A DNA stretch of 64,000 bases. Source: Clonostachys chloroleuca (lineage: Eukaryota; Ascomycota; Sordariomycetes; Hypocreales; Bionectriaceae). The number at the start of each line of letters is the position of its first letter. The first letter of the stretch is position 1. The position numbers and the translations under genes are program-made. The notes beneath the pieces were generated by a model. That model was given only the letters and a program-made list of their open reading frames with translations, was not told the DNA's origin and searched no databases. Shown in pieces: positions 36,032-47,574 of this stretch. The stretch spans positions 31,062,001 to 31,126,000 of the forward strand of contig JBANAY010000003.1 in the NCBI GenBank assembly GCA_037952775.1. Reading direction: 5' to 3'.

Positions 36032-39000
36032 ATGCTACGAGCGAACATGTCAGATGCTCACGAGAAGCCTTTGGTGGAGGGGGTGCCATCCGCCTTCGAT
36101 GGCTGGGTCCAGGAAACAAAGCAGCACCCAATCAATCAGTCTGGGCTAGCGTACTGGGATCTCGACTGCCATGGCTTTGTTTCCGCAACCAAGTATCAGC
36201 ATAATTTCGCCTCGTATGCTCTTGCCATACCCAGGCTTGTCTGGAGCTTCTTTAGTCACGATCCAGGACGAAAAGTCCAGATTCTGAAAGACTTTGAAGG
36301 CCTGGTTCGCCCGGGGGAGATGCTCCTCGCCCTTGGTAGGCCCGGCAGTGGATGCTCGACTTTACTGAAGGCCCTAGCTGGTGAAACACACGGATTCCAT
36401 CTTGAAGACGAGAACAAGCTCAACTATGGCGGTGACTACATTTGCCCCGTCCTAGGCTGATATAAATACTGACTCTGTCTGTAGGCTTCCAATATAGACA
36501 GATGGGTAAAGACCTAAAAGATGAACGAATATACCTTGCAGAGCTTGATGTTCATTTTCCGGAACTCACTGTGGGAGAAACATTGACATTTGCCGCGAGT
36601 ACCAGGATATCAAGAGCGACTTCCAAGACGTCCTCGAACCCTCGTAAGACTGCAGAGAGAGTTGCCTCACTCTTCAACCTCGACGAGGCCTTCAAAACAC
36701 AGATCGGGGATGCAATGATACGCGGTGTCAGTGGAGGGGAGAAAAGGCGCACAAGTCTTGCAGAGGCCTTCATCAGCAACGCTCGCTTCCAGTTCTGGGA
36801 CAACAGCACCCGTGGGTTGGACAGCTCGACAGCGCTGGGTTTCATCAAATTACTCAGGCGGTCCACTGATGCTCTTCAACTGACACTTGCCATGAGCGTT
36901 TATCAAGCCTCGGAAGCTATGTATAAGGTGAGCATTCTCGTTGCTTCTACCCCGAGTCAAGTATGGAAGCCCTTGTGTCGTTGACCCTTCGCTTTAGAAC
37001 TTTGACAAGGTCCTACTATTGTATGAAGGCCGTCAAATCTACTTTGGTCCGGTTGATGAAGCAGTTCGCTACTTCACAGAACTCGGCTTCGAGAAACATG
37101 ATCGTGCCACAACGGCTGACTTTCTGACCTCTTTGACCAACCCTGCGGAGCGCATAGTTGGGCATGGCCACGAACTTACCGCGCCAAGAACCCCAGATGA
37201 GTTCGCCATTGCCTGGAAAAAGAGTCAGAATTCCCAAAATCTCCGATCTGAGATTGAGGAATTCAACAAGGCACACCCTCTTCAACATGATACTACGCAC
37301 CACACTATCAACAAGCAAAACGGACGTCCAAGGTGATTAGCCTGACTACAGCCGGCATAACAAGATGCTCACGGACACTAATCGAATGCCACTAGTTCCA
37401 TTATATCCTCTCACTACGCGCTGTCAATTACTCAACAGATCGCCGTGTGTATCTCACGAGGGTTTCTGAGGCTGAAAAACAATTACGTTCCCGCCGTTTC
37501 TGCCGTCGTTGCTGGTGCCATCACCGCAATTATAATCGGGTCCGTCTACTTCAATCTTGACGATTCTACTGGAGATATGGAGAGGAAAGCAATCATGATG
37601 TTTATGGCTGTTATGCAGACGGCATCTGCCCCAGCCTTTGACGTACGTTCCCCCATCATCTAGATAACTTACAACACTAACGGCGGCTTTGAACAGATCT
37701 CCCTCCTCTGGGCGCAACGTCCGATTGTCGAAAAACATGACCGATACGCCTTCTACTACCCCGTGGCCGAGATGTTCGCATCAATTATCTGCATCTTACC
37801 GCAGAAGGTCTTGGAGTCGTTTCTCTTCCACATTCCTGTGTACTTCATGAGCAACCTCCGCCGCGAGGCTAGCGCCTTTTTCACGTACTGGTTATTCATG
37901 TTTACAACACTAATGGCCATGTCGATGCTGTTCCGCGTTGTCGGTTCCATAACTAAAAGAATTGAGCAGACTCTTGCCCCGGTATCAACCCTTACGCTTC
38001 TCTCCATCGTGTATACTGGGTTTGCGGTTCCGTCGACATACATGGTTCCCTGGATGGGCTGGCTGCGTTGGATCAACCCCGCATATTATGCGTACGAGAG
38101 CATCATGATCAATGAGGTAGGTGCATTACCTTTCCCAGAGGGGATCTGACACTTGCGCCTAATCACAGACTTGGCTAGTTCGATAACCGGGAGTTTCATT
38201 GTTCAACAATTCTACCGTCTGGGCCTCAATACGATCAGGTTCAAATGCAAGACAAAATATGTTCATCTATTGGGGCTGTCGCTGGGAGCTCAGTCGTTCA
38301 AGGAACGACTTATCTAGCATTGAAGTTCGGATATGTGAGGAGTCATCTATGGCGGTAAGCAGGATATGCAACAATCGTGTCCTCATGCCTGGGCTGCGAC
38401 TAACTCATTCTTTAAAGCAACCTGGGCATCCTTCTGGCAATGCTAGTCCTGCTCACTGTGGTGCATCTCGTGGCCTCACAACTTATCAAGGCGCAGCGGT
38501 CAAAGGGCGAAATACTTCTCTTTAGAAAACAACATGCATCAAAGCATTGGCTTGCTGGGGGTCGGGGTGGCGATAGAGAGTCCAAGGTTCCCAATATCTT
38601 CACACACGAGGTGGGAGGTCAAACAAATATTTCGGGGGAAAACTATGACCAGGATCCAATAGCAGGCACTCCCACCAGCTTCGTGCACGATGCATCGGCG
38701 GAGACCGTCCTAAGGCAAACTGCTGTCTTTCACTGGAACAATTTGAACTACACAATCAAGACCAGAGATGGACACCGTCAGATTCTCAAGGACATTAATG
38801 GGTGGGTTAAACCAGGAACATTGACTGTTTTGATGGTAAGCCAGAGTCCACATCCCTTTGGAGAATCATTTTCCCTAATATGTGGTGATAGGGGGTCACT
38901 GGTGCTGGCAAAACATCTCTTCTGGATGTTCTGGCCGACAGGGCCCGGAGTGGTGTCGTTTCCGGCCATGTCTACATCGACGGGAACCAACGAGATGCTA

Positions 39001-39647
39001 GTTTCGGTCGGCGCATTGGATACGCGCAGCAGGAGGATCTTCATCTCCCAACAACGACTGTCCGTGAAGCTCTCGAGTTTAGTGCGTTGCTGAGGCAGCC
39101 GCAAACAAAAGTGCCATTGAAGGACAAGATCGTCTATGTAGATACAGTTCTCAAAATGCTAGACATGGAGTCTTGGGCAGACGCTGTGGTCGGCGTGCCT
39201 GGGGAGGGGCTCAACATTGAGCAGCGCAGACGACTCACGATTGCAGTCGAGTTAGTCGCCAAGCCGGAGCTACTTCTGTTCCTTGGTAGGTTATACGGCA
39301 TTTACTAAAGTCGAGTTGACCAGTTTAGAGTAACTAACTTTGAATGGGCATTAGACGAACCCACCTCTGGTCTGGATAGTCAAACAGCATGGTCTATCTG
39401 CATGCTCCTTCGCAAGCTGGCAGACAACGGCCAAGCTATTCTCTGCACTCTGCACCAACCTTCATCGCAACTTTTCGAAATTTTTGACCGTATCTTGCTG
39501 TTGGGGAAGGGCGGAGAGCAGCTTTATTTTGGGGATATCGGTCCCTCGGGATCAAAAGTGATTGAGTTCTTTGAGAGGAACGGTAATCTCAAGTGTCCAG
39601 ACGATGGTAACCCGGCTGAATGGGTCATTGAGATAACTCGAGAACAG

Positions 39648-39743
<96 letters not shown>

Positions 39744-40997
39744 CAAGATGGAGTGCGGAGTCACTGGGCGCAAGTATGGGACTCAAGTGAGCACAAGCAA
39801 GAAGTTCTGGAACGCCTCGAACATCTCAAACACAATTTTGGAGGCGACTCTACATTCACAGATTCCCGCGGTGGCGAGTATGCGGCACCACTTGTCCGGC
39901 AATTCTACCTCGTCCTGAAGCGAAATTTCCAGGAGTATTGGAGAGACCCGATATCCCTATATTCGAAGCTGGGCCTCTGTCTGGGTATTGTAAGTGGAAT
40001 TTCAGCGTCCCTCCCCAAGCTAGGTTTGTTTACAAATTCCAGTCTCTCTCAAATGGTCTCTCATTCACGAACACAACACTGGATATGCAAGGCCTAACAA
40101 ATCTGACCTTTGCTTCTCTGTTGGTTGTTCTTCTCTTTCGCAATGCTTGATCAACAAGTCATCAAACGGTTCATCTCGGAACGGGATATGTTCGAGGCTC
40201 GTGAACGCCGAAATCGATCATACTCCTGGATCATATTTGTTAGCAGCAATATCGTCGTCGAGCTCTTTTGGCAAACCATAGCCAGCGTGCTGTTCTTCAT
40301 CACGTGGTACTACCCAACCGGCATGTGGAGGAACGGAGATGCGGACTTTAGCACCTCGGAGCGTGCTGGTTTGGTATTCATGCTCATTTGGTTTTTCTGT
40401 CTGTTTATTAGCACACTTTCTCATGCGGTGGCCATCGCAATCCCCTTGGCAGAAACAGCAGTCCAGATTGCCGCCCTGCTTTATTGGTTCATGATTATGT
40501 TCTGCGGGTAATCGCTTTCCGTTTACTCAATCTTCTGTTTGGAGGCGGGCTAACACTCATATCATAGTATTCTCATATTCCCAAATGACCTTCCAGACTT
40601 CTGGGTCTTTGTCCACCGCGCCTCACCTTTTACCTATCTGATCAACGGTCTCTTGGCCGCTGGCCTTGGCAATGTCGAAATACTTTGCTCGCCAGTCCAA
40701 CAGCTCCACTTTAGCCTCCCTTCGACGGTCGTAGAGTCCGGGAAGACATGTGGCGAGTATCTGGCTTCATACGTCCAGATGGCAGGAGGAACTGTCATCA
40801 ACAAAGATGAGACAATGGGACAGTGTTTTTATTGCCCTGTAGACAGCACAAACGATTTCTTCAAGGGCGTGGGGATAGATTTACACAAGCGGTGGCGTAA
40901 TGTTGGATATCTAGCTGTGTATATTATGTTTAATATCGCACTAACGTTTGGACTCTATTGGTTAGCGAGGGTACCAAGGAGGAGAAAAGCTTCTTGA
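36032..40997 (+). CDS. PDR/ABCG-type ABC transporter with polythreonine tract, one frameshift
   Basis: Full-size pleiotropic-drug-resistance pump in the reverse order NBD-TMD-NBD-TMD, with about 11 introns. NBD1: Walker [13 protein letters not shown] (Cys for Lys, as usual in PDR NBD1), signature VSGGEKRR, then [14 protein letters not shown]1 spans roughly 37380-38430. NBD2: [11 protein letters not shown], a signature-like [15 protein letters not shown], and [10 protein letters not shown]. After [10 protein letters not shown] a pure run of 32 ACA codons (39648-39743) inserts 32 threonines before [18 protein letters not shown]2 follows. A frame change at 40136-40138 (TTT) separates [15 protein letters not shown] from [16 protein letters not shown]; removing one T would join them, so this copy is frameshifted or the base is an error. 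The last exon ends RRRKAS. Starts at 36032 or 36047 are both possible. Family role is efflux of hydrophobic compounds. Confidence 0.85.
39648..39743 (+). repeat. (ACA)32 coding microsatellite
   Basis: Ninety-six bases of uninterrupted ACA in frame, coding 32 threonines, between NBD2 and TMD2 of the ABC transporter. No interrupting synonymous codon, so it is likely young and length-variable. Confidence 0.95.
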
Positions 40998-41000
40998 ATT

Positions 41001-41380
41001 TCTTATTTTAAACTCAAAGAGTTCCTATAGTAATTTATAACTCCTATATTAATATATAGAAGGATAAAGCAATTAGTTATAAAAGCTTTAAACTACTTAT
41101 TTAAGTCCTTAATATAATTTCTCTATAAATACCTTATTTAGTAATCTCTATAAGTTAAGTAGAGAGAAAATAACCTAGGGGTAGAAATAGCTTACTCTAG
41201 ATACTATATACTATAGGTTTCAAAATAGATATTATAGGTTTTATTTGTTAATATTATGAGTTATCCCTTAACTTCTTAGCCTTTATAGAGCTACTTAATA
41301 TATATAAATATACTAATATAAACCTTCTTAATATCTATAGCTTATTTTAGCTTTTCTTAACTAGTTTTTTAAATACGAGT
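41001..41380. repeat. TA-rich, CpG-free island (RIP-like relic)
   Basis: About 375 bp immediately after the ABC transporter. I found no CpG between 41001 and 41374, very few CpA, and a great excess of TpA (runs such as TATTAATATATAG). This composition is what repeat-induced point mutation leaves in transposon copies. No open frame or terminal repeat survives, so the original element cannot be named. The rest of the gap, 41381-42075, holds no recognisable gene. Confidence 0.6.
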
Positions 41381-42075
41381 TTAAGGAGGGGATCAAAATA
41401 GCTTGGAGTGGCAGCAAGCGGATGCACCCTACTTGCTTCGTAAACCCATCCATCTTCAATCAGGGAGTCCTCTTACTCAATCAATTCTAGCTCTTGTGTA
41501 ACTGAACTGTGTCATTAATTGAAGAAGATTTTGCCAACTTGATTCGGCAAGTGAAAACATCCTCGACGAAACGAAAACCCCGGCAGACCTTGTTCTGTCC
41601 CTATTTGCGCGTGTGCTTCTCTTGATATTAGTTACATTGGTTCTTTTTGAAACTGACAATACTCTCTACTGGGGACATCTTTCCAAAACTCTCGAAACTG
41701 AATGCGTAATATTGCATTCTTAAAAGTGTCAAAACGTAATAAATAAGATGTAACTTGGTTCAGTGCTTTGTTTTCGAGATAAAGCCATAAATTGGTAAGT
41801 CAGCATAGAAGCCAACCTTTATTATGATCAATCAAGTCACTTCCTATCATAGGAAGAGCTAGAATAAGAGGTCATACATTGAAAACATATTAAATTTGCC
41901 TGGAAAAATCGTCACCCACTTCATCACACCCGGCGGGCCGGGACTAAAACCTTTCGCCATAACCAGGAACTATAACCATCCTGCGGCACCCAGACGGCGC
42001 GCATTGCATACGAAGCGAAGCTTCATCCTTATTAGATGGTTCGCGCAGTCCAAAGTTTCCATGGATTCCACTCTC

Positions 42076-43674
42076 TCATCTGAACTTGCGATTCGAAAGG
42101 CTTTCAGCCTTCGGAGGCACTGGCGGCCGGACCTTTCCATTTTTAAAACTCAACCCTGGGTGCTCCCCAATCAGTGCCAACAAAGGCATCTTGTCTAGTC
42201 CCTCGTCGTCAATGAGGTACTGCAAGTTCGAATAAACTTCCTCCGCAGAGAAGTGTGGAAGCAACAACCTCGTCATGGCAGGGTACTCACTGGACAGGGA
42301 ATGCTTGAGCGATTCCAAGTCGCATTCCGCGCCCTTGTTGATCAGCTTCTGGGCGATAGTGATGAAACCTCCAGAGACCGCCGCATACAAGGGCGTATTG
42401 AATCTGCCGCAGCGCTGGTTGATGCGGGCACCGCGTTCAATCAGAAGATCAACAATGGCCTCATGTCCGTGGCGGCACGCTTCGTGGAGTGCCGAAGGGT
42501 GTCTCGCCCTTCTCCACGAATCGATGCGAGCGCTCACCCCAGTGTCAAGCAAATGCTTGACGATTTCCAGGTTGCCAAACTCGCAATAACGATCCAAACG
42601 TTGGCAGGCCGGGTATGGTTCGGGGCTTTGAGCAAAGAAGCCGGACAAGATACGATAGACACTAAGTGATTTCGAATGCAGCATAGCAGCCCTTAGAGTC
42701 AACCCCGGCAGAGATCTTTCTTCTACCTTTCCATGAGGCTGCTCAAAATAATCGGTGCTCCGCGGATCCCTCCGAGAAGGGGGTATAGTGCCATTTTCAA
42801 GAGCTCGACATCGCCGTTCATGGCAGCACCAACAACAGCTTGGGGATCCGCTTTCCCTTTGCACAGGACTGTAGGCAGCGTAGGGTGACCGATGAATCCT
42901 CGAGGGTTAGCCTCGCGATCTGCTGGAGGACGGACCATATCCGGCAGGCTTTCTTGGAGGATCTGAAGCATGTCCGCGTGGCCTGCTAGGGCAGCTGCTT
43001 CAATGGCCGCGGGAAGGAGGTCATCGTGTTGTGTGGGATCAATGCCATCCGCGAGCAGGCTCTTGACCACGCCTTGGCAGTTCAGATATGCTGCAGCGCC
43101 GAGCAAATTGAGATCCGCGCCATTCTTGATAACGAAGTGATCGTTGTACGTTTTCAGGGCTACCTTCCCGGCCACGCTGGCGAGCGCTAACCAGCAGACA
43201 GATTCAATTATACTCTGCAATGACAGGCCAGTAAGGTTGGTGTTGAAGAGCCTCTCTGCTGCCGTTCGAACCTCAACATATCGATGCGCCAAGGGGTCCG
43301 TTTCATTCTGTACGCGGTAGACGAGGTAGGCGTGCCACAGCTGTTGCGCTCCATGGTTGTTGCGGATGGGCCAATATCTCAAAGCTTGCGTGGCCTGGTA
43401 AGTGGAAACTGGGAGATAGTGGTCGAATATCCGCGTTGCAAACAAGGCGGGCCGAAACATTACGTCAAAGGTCTCTGAATCCATGCTGTTAGGATATGAA
43501 CACATCCATGTCCGATGAGCATCACGTACTGCAGACCAGTCTCAACCTCAGCACTCTTGGTATTCCGGTTGAAGATTCATAGTCCCTAATCGGCAAGACG
43601 CGAACCAGTATTGCTTGCTGAAGGATGTTATCGACAATCTCCCCGGGGAGGTCGAGGATATGAATAGCTGGCAT
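42076..43674 (-). CDS. F-box-like / ankyrin-repeat protein, one frameshift
   Basis: Complement, two exons: 43674-43526 and 43485-42076 (intron GTGATG...AACAG). The first exon codes ILDLPGEIVDNILQQAIL, an F-box-like leucine-rich N-terminus as in many fungal F-box/ankyrin proteins. Ankyrin-like segments include CQGVVKSLLADGIDPTQHDD, GHADMLQILQESL, GNLEIVKHLLDTGVSARI, GHEAIVDLLIERGARINQ and GFITIAQKLINKGAECDL. The frame breaks in a G5 run (plus strand 42779-42783): before it the protein reads ELLKMALYP, after it in another frame PSRRDPRSTDYFEQPHGKVE. One extra base makes a whole 519-residue protein. F-box members recruit targets to SCF ubiquitin ligases; whether this one does is inference, since the F-box match is weak. 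Confidence 0.75.
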
Positions 43675-44672
43675 TCTGCTAACTAGGCTGCAGGATCAAA
43701 GAGGAGTGCCCTTTTTTTTGGATAATGGAGAATGAAATCGATTGAAGACACGGGACACGAGGTTTTGACCAGATTGCACAGCCTTTTAAGTCGATGCAGG
43801 TGAGACATATTGGAGGAAGCCTTGGGCTGTGCTCTCAGCTGAAACCCCCTTTGGGAATGGCTGCCTGTTGCCTAACAGCCCCTCCATCAGGCAGATCAAT
43901 ACAGCACATTGCTCCACGATCAAGGCGGGGGGGAGATGGTTAATTCCGTGGTTTCACAAGGACATAGATGGTATAAAGGACGGTTTCTCGATCCTATGAA
44001 GCCATCAGACAATAACCTAAATCATACCAGAGAAGAGGTGCCCATTCTGTTCTAGCAAGTCTGCCCAGCACCAAACGGCTGAGCTAACACAGCCCGAGCT
44101 AGATGGCGGCAATTCCGCTAGTCCCATGCTATCTTGCTTGGCCTGGTCAAGGTGCGACCGGGCGTCGAGTAGGAGAGGGAATATAGACGCTTCTCATCCG
44201 TACAGGGGAAGGTCCGGGGTGGCCTCTATATATGTTGCCTCCAAGGAACATCGTTGGAGAACAGAGCCATCGATCAACCAGACTGTTCCTCTCAACCAAG
44301 CCAGAGGCATGTCACAGCCATTACTTGGGCCTGAACTGGCATCGGCGTGCCTTGCCAGATGAGGCAATTTCTCCATTTGCCTCCACGTCGGAGAAACGGA
44401 CTCTCCCCTTCTGCTCGATTTGTCCCCGCACCCACATTATGGGGGTCGGTAAGAATAGCCTAGACTGAACGAAGGGCAAGAACATCGGAATTATATACCG
44501 AATCCATCAAAACTAGTGTATGAATTCCGACCAGCAGATTGAGGGTCGTTATAAGAAGCATACCAGAGACAGGAGACTTATACAGTCCTACTCAGGATGT
44601 GTAATTCATCTTGTCTCAGTTTGTCGACTGGTTCTGTAGAATTAGGATCCGAGATAGATTGATCAGGCCAAA
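43675..44672. other. Divergent intergenic region
   Basis: 1 kb between the ankyrin and Gfo/Idh genes. A G7 run lies near 43927-43933. No gene recognised; short frames at 44126-44470 are not protein-like. Confidence 0.45.
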
Positions 44673-45827
44673 ATGCAAGAAAAGCTTCCAAGTATCCGCT
44701 GGGGCATCGTGGGTATGTCGTTCCTCCCACCCACCAACCAACATTGAACTCATCATACTAAGTCGCTTGCAGCCACTGGCTTAATATCATCATGGTTCGT
44801 CGAAGACATTGTCATGTCACGCCCAGACGCCAAGGTCAACCACATTGTCAGAGCCATCGGCAGCTCGAGCCTCGACAAAGGAAGAGCTTTCGCAAAGGAA
44901 CACTGCCCAACCCACTCCCCGGCCATCTACGGCAGCTACCAGGAGGTATACGATGACCCCAATGTCGATCTCGTGTACATCGGCACACCCCACGGATTCC
45001 ACAAGCAAAACTGCCTAGACGCCATCGCCGCAGGCAAGAACGTCTTCTGCGAAAAGGCCTTCACCCTTAACGCCCGCGACGCCAAGGAGGTATTCGCCGC
45101 TGCCAAACAGAAGAACGTCTACGTGGCAGAGGCCATGTGGCTAAGGCATCGGCCGCTCGTGCACGATCTTCGGCGGATGCTGCACAAGGAGAAGGTCATT
45201 GGCGAGGTTTTTCGCGCGTTTTCCGACTTTGGAAATGACAAAGACGTGCCGAATCTTCCGGAGACGTCGCGGTATAGACAGTCGGCGCTGGGGGCTGGCT
45301 CCCTGCTTGATCTGGGCATCTACTCCCTCACCTGGATTATCATGGCGCTGGAACCAGAGAGCCCTGAAAGAACGGAGCGGCCGATGATTCTGGCGTCGCA
45401 GACTCACTGGGAGGATATTGAGCTGATGACCAGTGCTATCATTCGCTATCCTTCCGGGCGACAGGGAATCGTCTCCTCGACCACATTGACGAATGGAAAC
45501 CCAGACATGCTTGCAAGAATACACGGTCTCAATGGTTCTGTCGAAGTACATGGCTCGTGTCCATCCGCCCCTGTTGCTTTCACGATATATCCCAAATTCA
45601 CGGGAGAATCAGGGGAAGACGCGGTAAGAGGCCCTGGCACAACATACAGATATCCCGTCCCTGGGCGCGGCTATCAGTTCGAGGCGGAAAGTGCAGCGCT
45701 TGACGTGCTGGCAGGGCGCAAAGAGAGCTGGGTGATGCCGTGGTCTGAGACGATCCGGGTATTAGAGATGATGGATGAGATGAGGCGGCAGGGGGGAACG
45801 AGATATGAGGCGGATGGGGATGATTGA
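44673..45827 (+). CDS. Gfo/Idh/MocA oxidoreductase (dihydrodiol / D-xylose dehydrogenase-like)
   Basis: Two exons (44673-44712, 44773-45827) give 364 residues. The short first exon codes MQEKLPSIRWGIVG and the intron splits the Rossmann motif, a position common in this family; it continues ATGLISSWFV. NAD(P)-binding and signature segments are VDLVYIGTPHGFHKQNCLDA and NVFCEKAFTLNARDA, where the usual EKP is EKA as in dimeric dihydrodiol dehydrogenases. EAMWLRHRP and GAGSLLDLGIYSL, carrying the D-x-G-x-Y active-site motif, are also typical of that subgroup. In fungi these enzymes oxidise D-xylose or reduce dicarbonyl-like substrates with NADP. An intact G6 run (45791-45796) lies near the 3' end in frame, useful as a control for the broken G5 runs elsewhere. 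Confidence 0.87.
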
Positions 45828-46026
45828 CCGAACGTGGTGTTTTTAGAGAAATCCAACATTTTCGCATACATATCTAGAGCAGAGCTATGTAAACTATTTC
45901 TCACAGTGGCAAGGTGCCTTCGTTACAACTCAGCGCACCTCGGTCGATTATGCGTTCCTCTCCTTTCCTGAATGCTTGCATCTCATACACACAAAGATCA
46001 TTCAACAGTTCCTCTACCTGAATCAT

Positions 46027-46842
46027 CTATCCGCGGGTGACATTCCCAGAGTTGGTCTGATTCTCTTTGTTGTTCTGTGGCGGCCCAGGTCTCGCGATCT
46101 TACTAGGCCGCCTCTTCGAGATGGTCTTGGTTGCCATAGGACGAGCAGGCTGCGAAACTTCTCTCCTCTCGGGTTGCGCCGGCAGAGGACGCTGGGGCAT
46201 GTTCAAAGGCTCAGGCTTCTGGCTCTGCTTGGGGGTGGCTGCCGAAGTCTGTGTCGGAGCGGGCGAGAGTGCTGAGAATATGGGAGGGAGCGGCTTCGGG
46301 GGAGGCGGTTCGAAAAAGTCATGCATCGAAGTCTGCTGCCAGACGATCTTGGGCCGGTTTGTCATCCACTCGTCCAGGTCGATGAGTGTTTGGGTGCCTT
46401 TAGCGGTTAGGCTTTCGACATCTCGTTTCATGGTAGAGATTTCTCGAGTGATGGTTTCGATCCTCTGGCCCATGACTGTCTGGGTTTTCTGCATCGACTT
46501 CAGGAGGACGAGAATCTCCGCTGTTTTATCATCCGAGATAGATGAGGGGCGTGGAAGGCTCGGTCCAGGCTTCGTGGCCAGGGTTGCTGGGGTAGGGTTT
46601 GGAGGATGAGCGCGTTTCTCAGTCACTCCAGACGGCTTCTTGCGGATTTAGCTTGCTCTGAAAGCTAGTCGTAGGAAAATAGACAATGTCAGTACATGAC
46701 TGAACGATGAGGAATCGGGGTGGGAAGTGAAGCTTACCGGAAGATCTGGCTCCTCTTTCAAGGCCAGTTTCCTGGCTTTCTCCTCGATGAATAGAGGCCA
46801 CTTAGTTGGCTTTGGATCTCCAGGGCTCTCTTCTTCTTTCAT
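46027..46842 (-). CDS. Coiled-coil protein with PIP-box-like peptide, function unknown
   Basis: Complement, two exons, 46842-46738 and about 46638-46027 (GTAAGC...CGCAAG intron inferred from phase), about 238 residues; an ATG at 46881 would add 13 more. I recognise no family. The N-terminus is charged (KWPLFIEEKARKLALKEEP). A predicted coiled coil covers the stretch TAEILVLLKSMQKTQTVMGQ through MKRDVESL. Next comes QTSMHDFF, which fits the PCNA-interacting PIP-box consensus Q-x-x-[ILM]-x-x-[FY]-[FY] (46312-46335). The C-terminal part is Pro/Gln-rich and basic, ending PQNNKENQTNSGNVTRG. A nuclear, PCNA-binding role is a hypothesis from the peptide alone. The start and splice sites are less sure than the second exon. 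Confidence 0.55.
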
Positions 46843-46881
46843 GATGTCAATGCCCGGACAAGGGTAAGCAATGAGTTGCAC

Positions 46882-47490
46882 AAGCTCAAGGAATCAAGTA
46901 GAGCAAAAGTGTTGGAGTGAGTGGTGGATGATAAACGCAAGTGGACGAAAGGTGCTTGTGCAGAGTTCAAATTTCACAGAAAGAGACCTGAGGAAACTAT
47001 GACGTGGTTTTTGGGGCACAACAACAAACCCAACGCGTGTTTGGGTGGCCGGCTGTTGACAGTTGTTGGCTACAGTGCACATCAGATCACCTCCCGACGA
47101 GAGCGTGCAGCCAGGTCAAGCGCCCCATTTGCGCCCAAGAATTACGCTCCCTTGCAGATTTACCCGGTCCCTAAGTAGCTCCAGATTGAATTCACAGGCG
47201 ATTCTCCTAAAGCAGGCTTAGTGGTCTCTATTTCTCGCTCACTCTACACTTTGCATGTAGATCCGTTGTACATGGTGCACATCGATGCTGCTCTCGGCTT
47301 TCTCAACTTTCCATCTCTGCTCATTACGATTGATTCTGGCTGGCACTACGAAATCACACCTACGCTGCATTATTTCAGAACCGCGATTTGAGAGTTCACA
47401 TTGAAGTTGATGTTTGTGTCGACTTCTATCGTAACTCATTGTGCAGCTCATAATACCCAACAAGCAAAGTTTTCATAACAACATCCTAAA
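46882..47490. other. Intergenic, no gene seen
   Basis: 609 bp between the coiled-coil gene and the tRNA. Nothing recognised. Confidence 0.45.
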
Positions 47491-47562
47491 GCCCCTATGG
47501 CTTAGTGGTAAAGCGTCGCACTTGTAATGCGAAGATCCATAGTTCAATTCTGTGTGGGGGCA
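47491..47562 (+). tRNA. tRNA-Thr (anticodon UGU)
   Basis: Complete cloverleaf without intron. The acceptor stem is GCCCCTA paired with TGGGGGC (one T-G wobble) and an A discriminator. The anticodon stem TCGCA/TGCGA encloses the loop CTTGTAA, giving anticodon TGT, which reads ACA (Thr). The T arm is CATAG-TTCAATT-CTGTG. A T7 run follows six bases after the gene end. Confidence 0.95.
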
Positions 47563-47567
47563 AGTTG

Positions 47568-47574
47568 TTTTTTT
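47568..47574 (+). terminator. RNA polymerase III terminator (T7)
   Basis: Seven consecutive T residues directly downstream of tRNA-Thr. Confidence 0.85.

Noticed and set aside
39552..39773. Minus-strand frame with a long poly-cysteine run
   Set aside because: Antisense reading of the (ACA)32 tract as TGT; artefact of the microsatellite.
46067..46609. 180-residue plus-strand frame
   Set aside because: Antisense to the coiled-coil/PIP-box gene, Gly/Val-rich shadow without domain-like features.
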